Source: Dyella silvae (GTDB lineage Bacteria; Pseudomonadota; Gammaproteobacteria; Xanthomonadales; Rhodanobacteraceae). From it: a DNA stretch of 64,000 bases. Location of the stretch: contig NZ_JAPJBQ010000005.1 of assembly GCF_026421305.1 (NCBI RefSeq), positions 264,499 to 328,498 on the forward strand. Direction: 5' to 3'. A program made the translations under genes and the position numbers. The notes beneath the pieces are model-generated. The model worked only from the letters and a program-made list of their open reading frames with translations. It was not told where the DNA came from and did not search any database. How positions within the stretch are numbered: the stretch's first letter is position 1; each line of letters begins with the position of its first letter. Positions 26,178 through 35,319 of this stretch are shown one piece after another.

Positions 26178-26771
26178 ATGAGCGAGATGCTTTCCGAGGC
26201 CGCCCTCGACCAGTTGTTCCGCACCGCCCGCACCTTCAATGCCTGGCTGCCGAAGGAAGTAAGCGATGCCCAGCTGCATCAGCTGTACGAACTGGCCAAG
26301 TTCGGCCCGACCAGCGCCAATTCCTCGCCGATGCGTGTGGTGTTCGTGAAGTCGAAGGAGGCCAAGGAAAAGCTTTCGCCGTCGCTGTCCGAGGGCAATC
26401 GCGCCAAGACCATGGCGGCGCCGGTCACGGCCATCGTGGCCACCGACTACGCCTTCTACGACAAGCTGCCCCATCTGTTCCCGCATGCCGACGCGCGCAG
26501 CTGGTTTGCCGGTAATCAGCCGCTGATTGATGTCACCGCCTTCCGCAACGGCTCGCTGCAGGGCGCTTACGTGATCATGGCGGCCCGCTCGCTGGGTCTG
26601 GACTGCGGCCCGATGTCCGGTTTCGACAATGCAGGCGTGGATGCGGCGTTCTTTGCCGGCACCACGGTCAAATCCAATTTCTTGATCAACATCGGTTACG
26701 GCGATGCCAGCCGCGACCTGTTTCCGCGTAGCCCGCGCCTTTCGTTCGACGAAGCTTGCCGTATCGCTTGA
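26178..26771 (+). CDS. RutE/HadB-like nitroreductase-family protein
   Basis: The 197-residue flavoprotein has the RutE subgroup signature: '[20 protein letters not shown]', '[20 protein letters not shown]', '[20 protein letters not shown]' and '[20 protein letters not shown]'. RutE reduces malonic semialdehyde in the pyrimidine Rut pathway, but no other rut gene is here. A general NAD(P)H:FMN role in aldehyde or nitro-compound reduction is therefore equally likely. ATG 26178 follows AAAGGA. The yceI gene lies 57 bp downstream and may be co-transcribed. Confidence 0.9.
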   Translation: MSEMLSEAALDQLFRTARTFNAWLPKEVSDAQLHQLYELAKFGPTSANSSPMRVVFVKSKEAKEKLSPSLSEGNRAKTMAAPVTAIVATDYAFYDKLPHLFPHADARSWFAGNQPLIDVTAFRNGSLQGAYVIMAARSLGLDCGPMSGFDNAGVDAAFFAGTTVKSNFLINIGYGDASRDLFPRSPRLSFDEACRIA

Positions 26772-26828
26772 TCACCCGTTGCCTGCGGCCCACCCCCGCA
26801 GCTCCCCCTATCACTGGAGATTCAAAAC

Positions 26829-27422
26829 ATGCGTTCTTTCCGTTACCTCCTTCTCGCCGGTCTGATGACCGCCGCCATGGCCACCCAGGCCGCCCCGGTG
26901 ACCTACAAGATGGATCCGGGCCACACCCTGGTGCTGTTCTCGTGGAACCACTTCGGCTATTCCAACCCCACCGCCAACATCGGCCTGGGTGACGGCACGA
27001 TCGTGTTCGATGACAAGGATCCGTCCAAGTCATCGGTCAACGTGACGCTGCCGCTGGCCGACCTCGACACGCACGTGTCCAAGCTGGACGAGCATCTGAA
27101 GAAGCCGGACTTCCTCGACGCCGACAAGTACCCGACGATCACCTTCAAGAGCACCAAGGTGCAGGCCGAGGGCGGCAACAAGTACAAGGTGACCGGCGAC
27201 CTGACCGTGCACGGCGTGACCAAGCCGGTGACGCTGGACGCGACGCTCAACAAGAGCGGCGAGCACCCGATGCTGAAGGTGCCGACCGTGGGCTTCGATG
27301 CCGTCACCACGATCAAGCGCTCGGAATTTGGTGTCGGCGCCTACGTGCCGAACATCAGCGATGACATCAGCGTGCGCATCACCACCGAAGCCTCGGTGCC
27401 GAAGACCGAAGCGACCAAGTAA
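26829..27422 (+). CDS. YceI-family periplasmic lipid-binding-like protein
   Basis: This 197-residue precursor has a signal peptide of about 22 residues (cleavage near TQA-AP). The YceI lipocalin-like barrel pattern follows: 'YKMDPGHTLVLFSWNHFGYS', 'VNVTLPLADLDTHVSKLDEH', 'LDADKYPTITFKSTKV', 'VTGDLTVHGVTKPVTLDATL' and 'RSEFGVGAYVPNISDDISVR'. Family members bind polyisoprenoid-like lipids and are often base- or stress-induced. A strong terminator follows directly. Confidence 0.95.
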   Translation: MRSFRYLLLAGLMTAAMATQAAPVTYKMDPGHTLVLFSWNHFGYSNPTANIGLGDGTIVFDDKDPSKSSVNVTLPLADLDTHVSKLDEHLKKPDFLDADKYPTITFKSTKVQAEGGNKYKVTGDLTVHGVTKPVTLDATLNKSGEHPMLKVPTVGFDAVTTIKRSEFGVGAYVPNISDDISVRITTEASVPKTEATK

Positions 27423-27445
27423 GTCCCAACGCTGGGCAAGGAAGG

Positions 27446-27478
27446 AGCCCGCACCTCTGGTGCGGGCTTTTTCTTTTT
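27446..27478 (+). terminator. Intrinsic terminator after yceI-like gene
   Basis: A 9-bp stem AGCCCGCAC/GTGCGGGCT with loop CTCTG, then TTTTCTTTTT, 23 nt after the stop codon. Confidence 0.95.
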
Positions 27479-27514
27479 GAGGTCTGAGCCTTGCGACCCG
27501 CAGCGTAGGGAGTG

Positions 27515-28126
27515 TCATCTCGCGGCATGCATGCCGCCGAGTGCCGCGGTACCGATCAAGCCCGTCATGATGATCCAGATAAGCCAGATGAGCGCGATGA
27601 CGATGAGCAGGGTCACCGCCGTATAGCCGCCCGCCCGGCCTTGCGGGCAGCGCATGGTGTGCGGCAGGCCGAGATACTGCAGACAGATGCCATAGATGAG
27701 TCCGGCGATGGCCACTAGCCCGCCCAGCCACGGGATGATGACGGCGATGCCTGCGACCCAGCCGGCCGTCCAGGCGTAAGCCACCGTCTTCAATGCTTGC
27801 ACGGGGTCTTTCTGGCCACCGAAGGTCGGCGCGAGTGCGTTGACGATCAGCGCCACCACATAGGTCATCGCCAGCGTCAGCAGGTAGTGGAGGATCGCCC
27901 CTGCCAGACCTGCCCCCAGGCCAGTGCGCACGTACATGCCATGGCCGCCATAGCCGATCAGGCTGCCCCTGAGAAAGTGGGCAATGACCGGCAGAGCGGC
28001 AACGATCAGGATGTAGTGGCGGAACAGGCCGCCCATGGTGGCGGGTTCGGCGGCGATCACCGGCCACTCGGTTTTCGGTGAGCGGAGGATGGCCTTGATG
28101 CGGCTGATGATTTTTCCGAAGTCCAT
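27515..28126 (-). CDS. Yip1-domain inner-membrane protein
   Basis: The 203-residue protein starts 'MDFGKIISRIKAILRSPKTE', the usual cytoplasmic lead of bacterial Yip1 proteins. About five membrane helices follow, including 'FRHYILIVAALPVIAHFLRG', 'LLTLAMTYVVALIVNALAPT' and a final 'VTLLIVIALIWLIWIIMTGL'. No catalytic residue is evident and the function is unknown in bacteria. ATG 28126 follows AGGGGA. The frame extends to 28192 without a better start. Confidence 0.88.
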   Translation of the reverse strand: MDFGKIISRIKAILRSPKTEWPVIAAEPATMGGLFRHYILIVAALPVIAHFLRGSLIGYGGHGMYVRTGLGAGLAGAILHYLLTLAMTYVVALIVNALAPTFGGQKDPVQALKTVAYAWTAGWVAGIAVIIPWLGGLVAIAGLIYGICLQYLGLPHTMRCPQGRAGGYTAVTLLIVIALIWLIWIIMTGLIGTAALGGMHAAR

Positions 28127-28297
28127 GACAGTCCCCTGGTCAGGATGGGCGTGGACCTTTGGATGCTCATCCCGCCCGGGTCCGGCGGACACTAGCCGTA
28201 CGGCTGACCTCCCCGGTGAACGTCCCCCGCAGCCGTCCCGCGGTGGCGGGCTGGTTTGCTAACATGAGCGATTCGGTGTCTTGATGGAGTTTCCCCC

Positions 28298-28504
28298 ATG
28301 TCGCGTTCCCCTGCGGCTGCCCCGCTGATCCCGGCGAATGCCGAAAATCGTTATGAAGTGACGCGCGCGGACCTTCCGTTGTCCTGTCCGATGCCGGGCA
28401 TGGTGCTCTGGAACTCCCATCCGAAGGTCTATCTGCCGATCGTTGAGGACGGCGGCGAGTCCACATGTCCTTATTGCGGCGCACGTTACGTGCTGCGGGA
28501 CTGA
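28298..28504 (+). CDS. Small zinc-finger (zf-CHCC / NDUFS6-like) protein
   Basis: The 68-residue protein ends with 'ESTCPYCGARYVLRD'. Upstream 'LPLSCPMPGMVLWNSHPKVY' supplies the other Cys and His of a CHCC zinc site. This family is common in proteobacteria as an uncharacterised protein and is related to the complex I NDUFS6 C-terminal domain. It lies 97 bp before the glycosyltransferase gene, probably by chance. Confidence 0.9.
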   Translation: MSRSPAAAPLIPANAENRYEVTRADLPLSCPMPGMVLWNSHPKVYLPIVEDGGESTCPYCGARYVLRD

Positions 28505-28601
28505 CTTTTCGATCATCGGTTACATTTGAAACATACTCTGTCGCCGGTTTCGGCACGATTGCTGCTTGCCTCTAGGGATGAAGGCACCTTTTGAACAAAT
28601 C

Positions 28602-29729
28602 ATGTCAGCAGTCGCGACACCAGCGCGGTCCCTGACCGTGGTCCAGCTGATCCCCGCCGTCCATTCGGGCGGGGCGGAGCGGTCTGCGCTGGAAATCGGG
28701 CGGGCGCTGGTGCGGGCGGGGCACCAGTCCATCGTGATTTCGGCCGGTGGGCGCATGGTGTCGCAGCTTGAGGCAGAAGGTAGCCGGCATATCACCCTTG
28801 ATATTGGCCGCAAGTCGCTGAGCACGTTCATGAAAGTGGGCGCGCTGCGGCGGCTGCTGCGCGAGCTGAAGCCGGACATCGTGCATGCGCGTTCGCGCCT
28901 GCCTGCGTGGTTGGGCTGGTGGGCCATCAAGGGGCTCAAGCCCGCGCCGCATTTTGTGACCACGGTGCACGGGCTTAACTCGCCCGGGCGCTACAGCGCC
29001 ATCCTGCTGCGGGGCGAACGGGTCATCGCGGTGTCGCAGACCCTGCGCGATTTCATGCTCAGCCACTACGCGTGGTTGGAGCCGTCGCGGGTGAGGGTGA
29101 TTCCCCGCGGTATCGATCCGGATGCTTTTCCGTACGGGCATCGCCCGGACGACAACTGGCGCAAGGCGTTCTTCGCCGAGTTTCCGGCCCTCGCTGGTGG
29201 TCCGCTGCTGACCTTGCCGGGTCGCGGCACCCGCCTGAAGGGACATCACGACGCCATCGAACTGGTGGCTGAGCTCAAGCGTCGGGGTATCGATGTGCGC
29301 CTGCTGTTGCTGGGCGCCATCGAGCCGGGCCGCGAAGCCTATGTGGCCGAGCTGCGCGAGCTGATCCATGCCCGTGGCCTGGAAGGGCAGGTGGTGCTGA
29401 CGCCACCCCGCAACGACGTACGGGATATCTACGCCATCTCGTCCCTCGTGCTGCAGCTGTCGAACAAGCCTGAGTCGTTCGGCCGTACCGTGATCGAAGC
29501 GTTGTCGTTGTGCCGCCCGGTGCTGGGCTACGCCCATGGCGGCGTGGGCGAGCTGTTGGCCGAGTTGTATCCGGCCGGCCGTGTGCCGCCGTCCGACCGC
29601 GAGCGGCTGGTGGAGCGCGCGGCCGAACTGCTGCGCGTGGCGCCGCCCATTCCGATGCTCCAGAGCTATCGCCTCAGCGACATGCAGCAGGCCACGCTGG
29701 CGCTTTACGACGAACTGACCGCGGCCTGA
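28602..29729 (+). CDS. GT4-family (GT-B) glycosyltransferase
   Basis: The 375-residue enzyme has the GT4 layout. An N-terminal Rossmann half contains 'VVQLIPAVHSGGAERSALEI' and 'KPDIVHARSRLPAWLGWW'. A nucleotide-binding half has 'VRVIPRGIDPDAFPYG', 'LTLPGRGTRLKGHHDAIELV' and the E-x7-E region 'NKPESFGRTVIEALSLCRPV'. It probably adds a sugar to LPS core or another envelope glycan, since an O-antigen-ligase-like gene and a GT2 gene follow on the same strand. ATG 28578 and TTG 28566 are possible upstream starts; 28602 fits the family N-terminus best. Confidence 0.92.
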   Translation: MSAVATPARSLTVVQLIPAVHSGGAERSALEIGRALVRAGHQSIVISAGGRMVSQLEAEGSRHITLDIGRKSLSTFMKVGALRRLLRELKPDIVHARSRLPAWLGWWAIKGLKPAPHFVTTVHGLNSPGRYSAILLRGERVIAVSQTLRDFMLSHYAWLEPSRVRVIPRGIDPDAFPYGHRPDDNWRKAFFAEFPALAGGPLLTLPGRGTRLKGHHDAIELVAELKRRGIDVRLLLLGAIEPGREAYVAELRELIHARGLEGQVVLTPPRNDVRDIYAISSLVLQLSNKPESFGRTVIEALSLCRPVLGYAHGGVGELLAELYPAGRVPPSDRERLVERAAELLRVAPPIPMLQSYRLSDMQQATLALYDELTAA

Positions 29730-29865
29730 GCGCTCGCCGTCGTGCCGGTGGTTTGAGGCCGGCTTCTGTTCCTGACGGATCTCACTTCCTGATGCCCTCG
29801 CCAGGGCCGGTTTGCCGCGGGCGGCAGCGCCTACAATGCGCGGGTCATCCGCCATACCGCTACGC

Positions 29866-31143
29866 ATGAATTCATTTGCTGCTTTCCTGAAGGCCGCCCT
29901 GCGCTCGCCCTTGCTGCCGTTCTGGCTGGTGATCGCCCTGTTGCCGGTCGGGCGCAGCTCCGAGCTGGGCACGTTTCTTTGCCTGATTGGCGTGGTGTTG
30001 CTGTTCGCGCGTCATCCCTCGGCGCTTGGCGAGCATGCGGGGGCGCGATTGCTGCTGTGGCTGCTGGGAGCGTATGTGGCGGCTGCGCTGTTCTCCGCGG
30101 TGGATTCGGTGGCACCAGCCAAGAGCTGGTCGACCGTGGCGTCGCTGTTGCGCTACGTGCCGCTGGGCCTCTACGCCTGTTTTGCGATCCGGCGCGAAGA
30201 CCGGCTGCATGCGCTGTACATGGCGGTAGCCGTCGTCGTGGCGTTTTGGGCACTGGATGCGTGGGTGCAGGCCCTCACCGGCTGGAGCCTGGGTGGACGC
30301 GCGGAGCCGGAACGCATCTCGGGTATCTTTGGCGCCACCAATCTCAAGCTCGGCCCCACTCTGGCGGTGCTTTCGCCGTTTGTTTTGTGGGCAGCGCAAC
30401 GGCGCTGGGGTCTCAAGGGATTGCTGCTTGCCTTTGTCTTTCTGCTGGGGCCGGTGCTGTTGTCGGGCTCGCGCGCTTCATGGCCGTGCTACGCCTTGGT
30501 CGCCCTCGGTTTTGCATGGCGCGTCGCCGGGTCGCCGCTGCGTTTCGTTGCTATCGCCGGTGTCTCTGGGCTAGCCGTGCTGGTCGGCGGTAGCGTGGCG
30601 TGGAAAACCTCAGAGCGTTTCCATCAGCGCATGGAGCGCACGCTGCAGGCAATGCATGGATCGGATCAATCGCTGGATACCGCACTCAGCGGGCGCCTGG
30701 ATATCTGGCGTACCAGTGTGGCGATGTTCGAAGCCCATCCCATCAACGGCGTCGGCGTGCGTGCATATCGTTACGCCTATCCGTCGTTTGCTCCCGCCAA
30801 TGATCATTTCGTGGTGTCGGAGGAAGCGTGCGGTGTAGGCGAGGGCGCCTGCCACGCGCACCAATGGGTGCTGGAGGTGCTGACGGAAACCGGCACGCTC
30901 GGCCTGCTCTGTTGGTTGGCCGCGATCGTAGTGGCGGTGCGGGCATGGCGCCGGGTAGGTTCGGCGGCTCGTTCGCGTGCCTTTCCCGCAACGTTGGCAC
31001 TGGGCGTGATGCTGTTTCCGCTCAACACGCATCTGGCCTTCTATTCGGCGTGGTGGGGTTTGCTGTTCGCCTGGTTGCTTGGCTTGTGGTGTGCCGCGCT
31101 GTACGTCTTTCCGGCGCCACAGGGAGACGCGCATGAAGCGTGA
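29866..31143 (+). CDS. O-antigen ligase (WaaL)-like membrane protein
   Basis: The 425-residue protein has about 10-12 membrane helices. A large periplasmic loop after 'SVAWKTSERFHQRMERTLQA' contains 'SLDTALSGRLDIWRTSVAMF' and 'HPINGVGVRAYRYAYPSF', then 'ACHAHQWVLEVLTETGTLGL'. That matches the Wzy_C/O-antigen ligase family, including the Arg and His residues in the loop. It would transfer polymer from undecaprenyl diphosphate to lipid A-core. It overlaps the following GT2 gene by 11 bp. Confidence 0.9.
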   Translation: MNSFAAFLKAALRSPLLPFWLVIALLPVGRSSELGTFLCLIGVVLLFARHPSALGEHAGARLLLWLLGAYVAAALFSAVDSVAPAKSWSTVASLLRYVPLGLYACFAIRREDRLHALYMAVAVVVAFWALDAWVQALTGWSLGGRAEPERISGIFGATNLKLGPTLAVLSPFVLWAAQRRWGLKGLLLAFVFLLGPVLLSGSRASWPCYALVALGFAWRVAGSPLRFVAIAGVSGLAVLVGGSVAWKTSERFHQRMERTLQAMHGSDQSLDTALSGRLDIWRTSVAMFEAHPINGVGVRAYRYAYPSFAPANDHFVVSEEACGVGEGACHAHQWVLEVLTETGTLGLLCWLAAIVVAVRAWRRVGSAARSRAFPATLALGVMLFPLNTHLAFYSAWWGLLFAWLLGLWCAALYVFPAPQGDAHEA

Positions 31144-31909
31144 GCCGCTGTCGGTGGTGGTGATCACCTACAACAATGCCGACACGCTGGATGCCTGCCT
31201 GAGCCGGGTCGAGTGGGCGGATGAGATCGTGGTGCTCGACTCGGGTTCCACCGACGATACGGTGGCCATCGCGCAGAAGCATGGCGCGCGCGTGGCGGTC
31301 CATCCTTTCGATGACTACGGCCCGCAGAAGCAGCGCGCGTACGACATGGCCAGCAATGACTGGATCCTCAATCTGGATGCCGACGAACTGCTTTCGCCGG
31401 GTACCCGCGAAGTGATCGAGCACGCACTGGTGGCGCCTCGCCACGCAGGATTCCGCTTGCCACGTCGCGAGCGCATGTTCTGGACGGTGCAGCATCGCTG
31501 GAGCTGGCGCAACGGCCATCTGCGCCTGTTTGATCGCCGGCGCGGCGGCATGAACGATGTCGAAGTGCATGCGGCCGTCGAAGTGCGCGGCCCGGTGAAG
31601 ACCTTGTGGCGTGCGGATTTCATCAACGACGGTGATGGTGATATCGCCACCCGCGTTGAAAAGATCAATCGCTACACCACCGGCATGGTGACTTACAAAC
31701 TGCGCAAGCGGCAGCGCTTCACCGGCCTTCGTATGGTGTTCTACCCGCCGGTGTTCTTCCTGCGGCAATACATCGGCAAGCGCTACTTCCTCAACGGCTG
31801 GGCTGGCTTTATTGCGAGCGTTACCGGTGCATTCTATGCGTTCCTCAAGTACGCGAAGCTACATGAGGCGCGTGAACAAGCGGCGCGACGGGACGGAACG
31901 CGCCGCTGA
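31133..31909 (+). CDS. GT2-family glycosyltransferase (WaaE/KdtX-like)
   Basis: The 258-residue protein has a GT-A core: 'LSVVVITYNNADTLDACLSR', 'ADEIVVLDSGSTDDTVAIAQ', 'GPQKQRAYDMASNDWILNLD' with the DxD-type 'LDADELLSPG'. It ends in a hydrophobic C-terminus ('MVFYPPVFFLRQYIGKRYFL'). This is the pattern of WaaE-type enzymes that add a beta-1,4-glucose to inner-core heptose. The start ATG lies inside the end of the ligase gene, indicating coupling. A short hairpin follows its stop. Confidence 0.92.
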   Translation: MKREPLSVVVITYNNADTLDACLSRVEWADEIVVLDSGSTDDTVAIAQKHGARVAVHPFDDYGPQKQRAYDMASNDWILNLDADELLSPGTREVIEHALVAPRHAGFRLPRRERMFWTVQHRWSWRNGHLRLFDRRRGGMNDVEVHAAVEVRGPVKTLWRADFINDGDGDIATRVEKINRYTTGMVTYKLRKRQRFTGLRMVFYPPVFFLRQYIGKRYFLNGWAGFIASVTGAFYAFLKYAKLHEAREQAARRDGTRR

Positions 31910-31918
31910 TGTGCCCTA

Positions 31919-31938
31919 TCGCGTTTTGAATAACGCGA
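31919..31938. terminator. Hairpin between convergent GT2 and DUF535 genes
   Basis: A 7-bp perfect stem TCGCGTT/AACGCGA with a 6-nt loop in the 36-bp gap; likely a two-way terminator, although T-runs are short. Confidence 0.55.
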
Positions 31939-31945
31939 GGGTTTG

Positions 31946-32860
31946 TCAGGCAGCTTCCGCGAGCGTGATTGGCTGACCATCCAGCGCGGCGAGCAGTTGC
32001 GCGCAGGCATCGCGACGCAGCTGTTCGCGGCGACGGAAAGCGGAGCGATGCTTGCTTTCCACTTGCGACTCGTCGCGCTCGGGTTCGGCGGTGGGCAACT
32101 CGAAGAAACCATCGGGCTGGAGCACGCCCTGGCAGTCTTCCCAGAAGCTGTCGTAGTCGGCCTTGATCTTGTCCGACTCGCCGGCGAACGGATGGGCAAG
32201 GTTGCTGACGCCACGAATTCGCTGCGCGCCGGTAAACGAGCCGAACGCCAGCAGTAGCGAAAACACCAGGTTCTTGGGACGCAGGCCGTAGCACTGCTTG
32301 GTGAGCTCCCGCACTGCCTCACGGCCGAGTTCGGCTGCGGCACCCTGCAGGCAGCCGATGAGCAGCGTGCGTCCCTCATCGCCGATGCTGAAGATCGCCG
32401 ACGAAAGGAGTTGTCCCTGTGTGTTGGCCAGGCACAACGACAACTCACCCTCGCGGCTGCGGCCGGTGGGGCGGCGCAGCTCGAGCAGCAGCTCACTGCC
32501 GTCCTTCAGAGTGAGTGTGCCGAAGGTGCAACGGCCATGGAGATAGACCGCGTCGACCAGCTCCGCCGGAAGGCGGTTGAAGGCGAACCGGAAGTGCTGG
32601 CTGATGATCGCCATGCGCTGCGCGAGACTCGCGCGGCGATTGATGTAGTGATGGTGCCAGCGCTCATGCAAACGCGGATCGTGCGCGAGAATGGCGGTGA
32701 GGCGAGGCGAGCCATACAACTCTTGCAGCCACGCGGACTGACGCCGTGCCATGCGGGCACTGCGGGCAACGTATTTGAGGCCGGAGGCGAGACGCTTCGG
32801 AAGCGAGCCGCGCCAATCACGGCGTGCGCGCAAAGAGCGCATAAACAGCCGAAGAGTCAT
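31946..32860 (-). CDS. VirK/YbjX-family (DUF535) protein, paralog 2
   Basis: This 304-residue paralog of the protein at 14257-15261 keeps the same landmarks in order: 'LTAILAHDPRLHERWHHHYI', 'LKDGSELLLELRRP', 'ELSLCLANTQGQL', 'IGCLQGAAAELGREAVRELT', 'CYGLRPKNLVFSLLLAFGSF', 'IKADYDSFWEDCQGV' and 'ESQVESKHRSAFRRREQLRR'. It lies inside the LPS gene group, between the GT2 gene and the lipid A acyltransferase gene, and is on the same strand as the latter. This context fits an envelope role for the family. Function remains unproven. Confidence 0.88.
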   Translation of the reverse strand: MTLRLFMRSLRARRDWRGSLPKRLASGLKYVARSARMARRQSAWLQELYGSPRLTAILAHDPRLHERWHHHYINRRASLAQRMAIISQHFRFAFNRLPAELVDAVYLHGRCTFGTLTLKDGSELLLELRRPTGRSREGELSLCLANTQGQLLSSAIFSIGDEGRTLLIGCLQGAAAELGREAVRELTKQCYGLRPKNLVFSLLLAFGSFTGAQRIRGVSNLAHPFAGESDKIKADYDSFWEDCQGVLQPDGFFELPTAEPERDESQVESKHRSAFRRREQLRRDACAQLLAALDGQPITLAEAA

Positions 32861-32929
32861 GTACGGGCGGGTTGTCGGGGAGAGCGCTCTGCAGCTTACA
32901 GAGGCTCACTGACGCCGACCTGTCTTACA

Positions 32930-33847
32930 TCAATAGATCGATGGGCTGCCTTCAGGCCGCGTTTTGAAGCGCTTGTGCACCCACAGGTATTGCTCGGGTG
33001 CGGCGCGCGCCATCTCTTCGATACTTACATTCACGCGCGCGGTGTCTTGCAGGGGATCGGCGCTTGGAAAATCCTGCAGCGGCGCGCCGAGTCGTAGCGC
33101 ATAACCGGCGTTGCCCGGCAGACGGCGATGAAAGAATGGAATCACCACCGCGCCGGAGAGGCGTGCGAGATGATGGGTCGCCGTAATGGTCGCTGCCGGC
33201 ACGCCGAAGAACGGCACGAATACGCTGTCCTTGCTGCGCATGTCCTGGTCGGGGGCATACCACAGCGTGCCGCCGCCGCGCAGATACTTCACTGTGCCGC
33301 GAATGTCGTCCTTGTCGAACATCGCCTCGGCATAGTCCAGCCGCGCCCGCAGCACGGCCCACTCGAATACCGCCGAATCCATCCTCCGATACATGCCGGA
33401 GATGCGGATGCGCTGCGAGACGAGGCGCGCGCACAACTCGAGATGCGAAAAGTGCCCACCGACGAGTAGCACGCCTTTGCCCTGGGCGCGCGCGGTTTCG
33501 AGATGCTCCAGGCCTTCGATCGTCACCGGCACGTTGGTAATGGCGCGCTCGCTGCCCATCCAGCCCAGGGCGAACTCCATCATCATCAGGCCAATGTCGC
33601 GCAGGTGTGCGTTGACCAGCTCGGCCTGCTCGGCTTGAGAGAGCTCGGGGAAGCACAGCGCGATATTCGCCTCGGCGATGTGCCGGCGTGGCGAAGGCAC
33701 GCGTTGCACCAGTTGCCCCAGTCCGCGCCCCAGACCCATCAGCCAGCGCCGCGGCAAATGCGCGACCAGCCAGATCACACCGGCACCGAGCCAGGCTGGC
33801 CAATGCTGAGGTGCGAGGAGGGCTCGGGTGAAAGGGGGGCGCGACAT
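32930..33847 (-). CDS. LpxL/HtrB-like lipid A acyltransferase
   Basis: The 305-residue protein has an N-terminal membrane anchor ('WLGAGVIWLVAHLPRRWLMG') and the acyltransferase HX4E motif in 'LVGGHFSHLELCARL'. Further landmarks are 'RISGMYRRMDSAVFEW', 'WYAPDQDMRSKDSVFVPFFG' and 'AAPEQYLWVHKRFKTRPEG'. It transfers a secondary acyl chain from acyl-ACP to Kdo2-lipid IVA at the inner membrane. It is divergent from waaA, which makes its substrate. Start ATG 33847 (MSRPPF) or 33856. Confidence 0.95.
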   Translation of the reverse strand: MSRPPFTRALLAPQHWPAWLGAGVIWLVAHLPRRWLMGLGRGLGQLVQRVPSPRRHIAEANIALCFPELSQAEQAELVNAHLRDIGLMMMEFALGWMGSERAITNVPVTIEGLEHLETARAQGKGVLLVGGHFSHLELCARLVSQRIRISGMYRRMDSAVFEWAVLRARLDYAEAMFDKDDIRGTVKYLRGGGTLWYAPDQDMRSKDSVFVPFFGVPAATITATHHLARLSGAVVIPFFHRRLPGNAGYALRLGAPLQDFPSADPLQDTARVNVSIEEMARAAPEQYLWVHKRFKTRPEGSPSIY

Positions 33848-33975
33848 GCCAGGCATCGCCCGCATTGTAGGGAACAAGCCAAAACGAGGCGAGTCACGCC
33901 CGCCCGCCATGGCGTCGCATGCCGGCCCATGGGGCGGGGTTCAAGCGCCGCCGATATACTGGCGCACCGCCGTCG

Positions 33976-35253
33976 ATGGGCCCGCCGTTGCGCTATCTCT
34001 ACACCCTTGCCATGTACCTGGTGACGCCGCTGATCGTGCTGCGTCTGCTGGCCCGTGGCGTACGTTATGGCGACTATCACAAGCGCTGGCGCGAGCGCTT
34101 CGGGTTTTTCGAGGCGAAAGGCATCACCGGCAGCCTGTGGGTGCATGCGGTTTCCGTCGGCGAGGTCAATGCCGCGGAACCCTTGATAAAGGCTCTGCAA
34201 CGCGACTATCCCAACGCGCCGCTGGTCGTGACCACGGTGACGCCCACCGGATCGGAGCGCGTGCGCCAGTTGTTTGGCGACAGCGTGTTCCATGTCTATC
34301 TGCCCTATGACTTGCCGTTCTCGGTGTCGCGATTTTTCAAGCGCGTGCGCCCGCGGCTGGCGGTCATCGTCGAAACCGAGATCTGGCCGAATCTGTATTT
34401 CGCTTGCCGCCGTCGTGGTGTTCCGTTGATGATCGTCAACGCGCGCCTGTCCGAGCGTTCGATGCGCGGTTACAAGCCGATGGGCGGTCTCGTCGCCAGC
34501 GCCCTCGGTTGCGTCCGGCAGATCGCTGCGCAATCGCGCACCGATGCCGATCGCTACCGCGAGCTGGGCGCGGATCCCGAAAAGATCGTGGTGACGGGCA
34601 ACCTGAAGTTCGACATGCCGGTGCCGTACGACGCGGAACTCAAGGGCGACGAGCTGCGCGAGCAGTGGGGCCGGCTACGTCCCGTGTGGATCGCGGGCAG
34701 CACGCACGAGGGCGAGGAGCTGCCCGTGCTGGAAGCGCATCTGGAAGTACTCACGCGCTGGCCAGACGCGCTGCTGCTCATCGCACCGCGCCACCCCGAG
34801 CGCTTCAAGCTGGTAGAGAACTCGGCACGCAGCCTCGGATTCACGGTGGGTACGCGCAGTGCCGATCGCGTGCCCTCGTCGGCGCACCAGGTGTTCGTGA
34901 TCGACGCGATGGGCGAGATGATGCCGTTCTATGCCGCGGCGGATCTCGCATTCGTAGGCGGCAGTCTGGTGCCGATCGGTGGGCACAACGTGCTGGAACC
35001 GGCCGCACTGTCGACGCCGGTATTGGTGGGGCCGCATACCTTCAATTTCGAAGAGATCACGCTCACCCTGATCCAGGAGGGCGGTGCGGCACGCGTCCCA
35101 TCCGCCGATGAGCTGGGTGCGGCCGTGCTGCAGTTACTGCGCGATCCGCCGCGCCGGGAAAGCATGGGCCGCATCGCGCGCATTGTGTTCGACAGCGAAC
35201 GCGGTGCGGTCAAGCGCGTGATGGGCATGATTGACAGCCTGCTGCAGGAATAG
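33976..35253 (+). CDS. waaA: 3-deoxy-D-manno-octulosonic acid (Kdo) transferase
   Basis: This GT30 enzyme has 425 residues, the same length as E. coli WaaA. It has an N-terminal membrane helix, 'LWVHAVSVGEVNAAEPLI' with the catalytic Glu, 'VVTTVTPTGSERVRQLF', 'VIVETEIWPNLYFACRRRGV', 'NARLSERSMRGY', 'TGNLKFDMPVPYD' and 'AGSTHEGEELPVLEAHL'. It ends with 'GGSLVPIGGHNVLEPAALST'. It adds Kdo to lipid IVA. A 13-bp hairpin separates it from the convergent tolC. Confidence 0.98.
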   Translation: MGPPLRYLYTLAMYLVTPLIVLRLLARGVRYGDYHKRWRERFGFFEAKGITGSLWVHAVSVGEVNAAEPLIKALQRDYPNAPLVVTTVTPTGSERVRQLFGDSVFHVYLPYDLPFSVSRFFKRVRPRLAVIVETEIWPNLYFACRRRGVPLMIVNARLSERSMRGYKPMGGLVASALGCVRQIAAQSRTDADRYRELGADPEKIVVTGNLKFDMPVPYDAELKGDELREQWGRLRPVWIAGSTHEGEELPVLEAHLEVLTRWPDALLLIAPRHPERFKLVENSARSLGFTVGTRSADRVPSSAHQVFVIDAMGEMMPFYAAADLAFVGGSLVPIGGHNVLEPAALSTPVLVGPHTFNFEEITLTLIQEGGAARVPSADELGAAVLQLLRDPPRRESMGRIARIVFDSERGAVKRVMGMIDSLLQE

Positions 35254-35264
35254 ACCCCGAGAAA

Positions 35265-35295
35265 CGACAAGGCCGGGACTCGCCCGGCCTTGTCG
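35265..35295. terminator. Two-way terminator hairpin between waaA and tolC
   Basis: A perfect 13-bp stem CGACAAGGCCGGG/CCCGGCCTTGTCG with loop ACTCG, located 11 nt after the waaA stop and 24 nt from the tolC stop. Confidence 0.85.
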
Positions 35296-35319
35296 CTTGC
35301 AGCATTGATCGATACGCCG

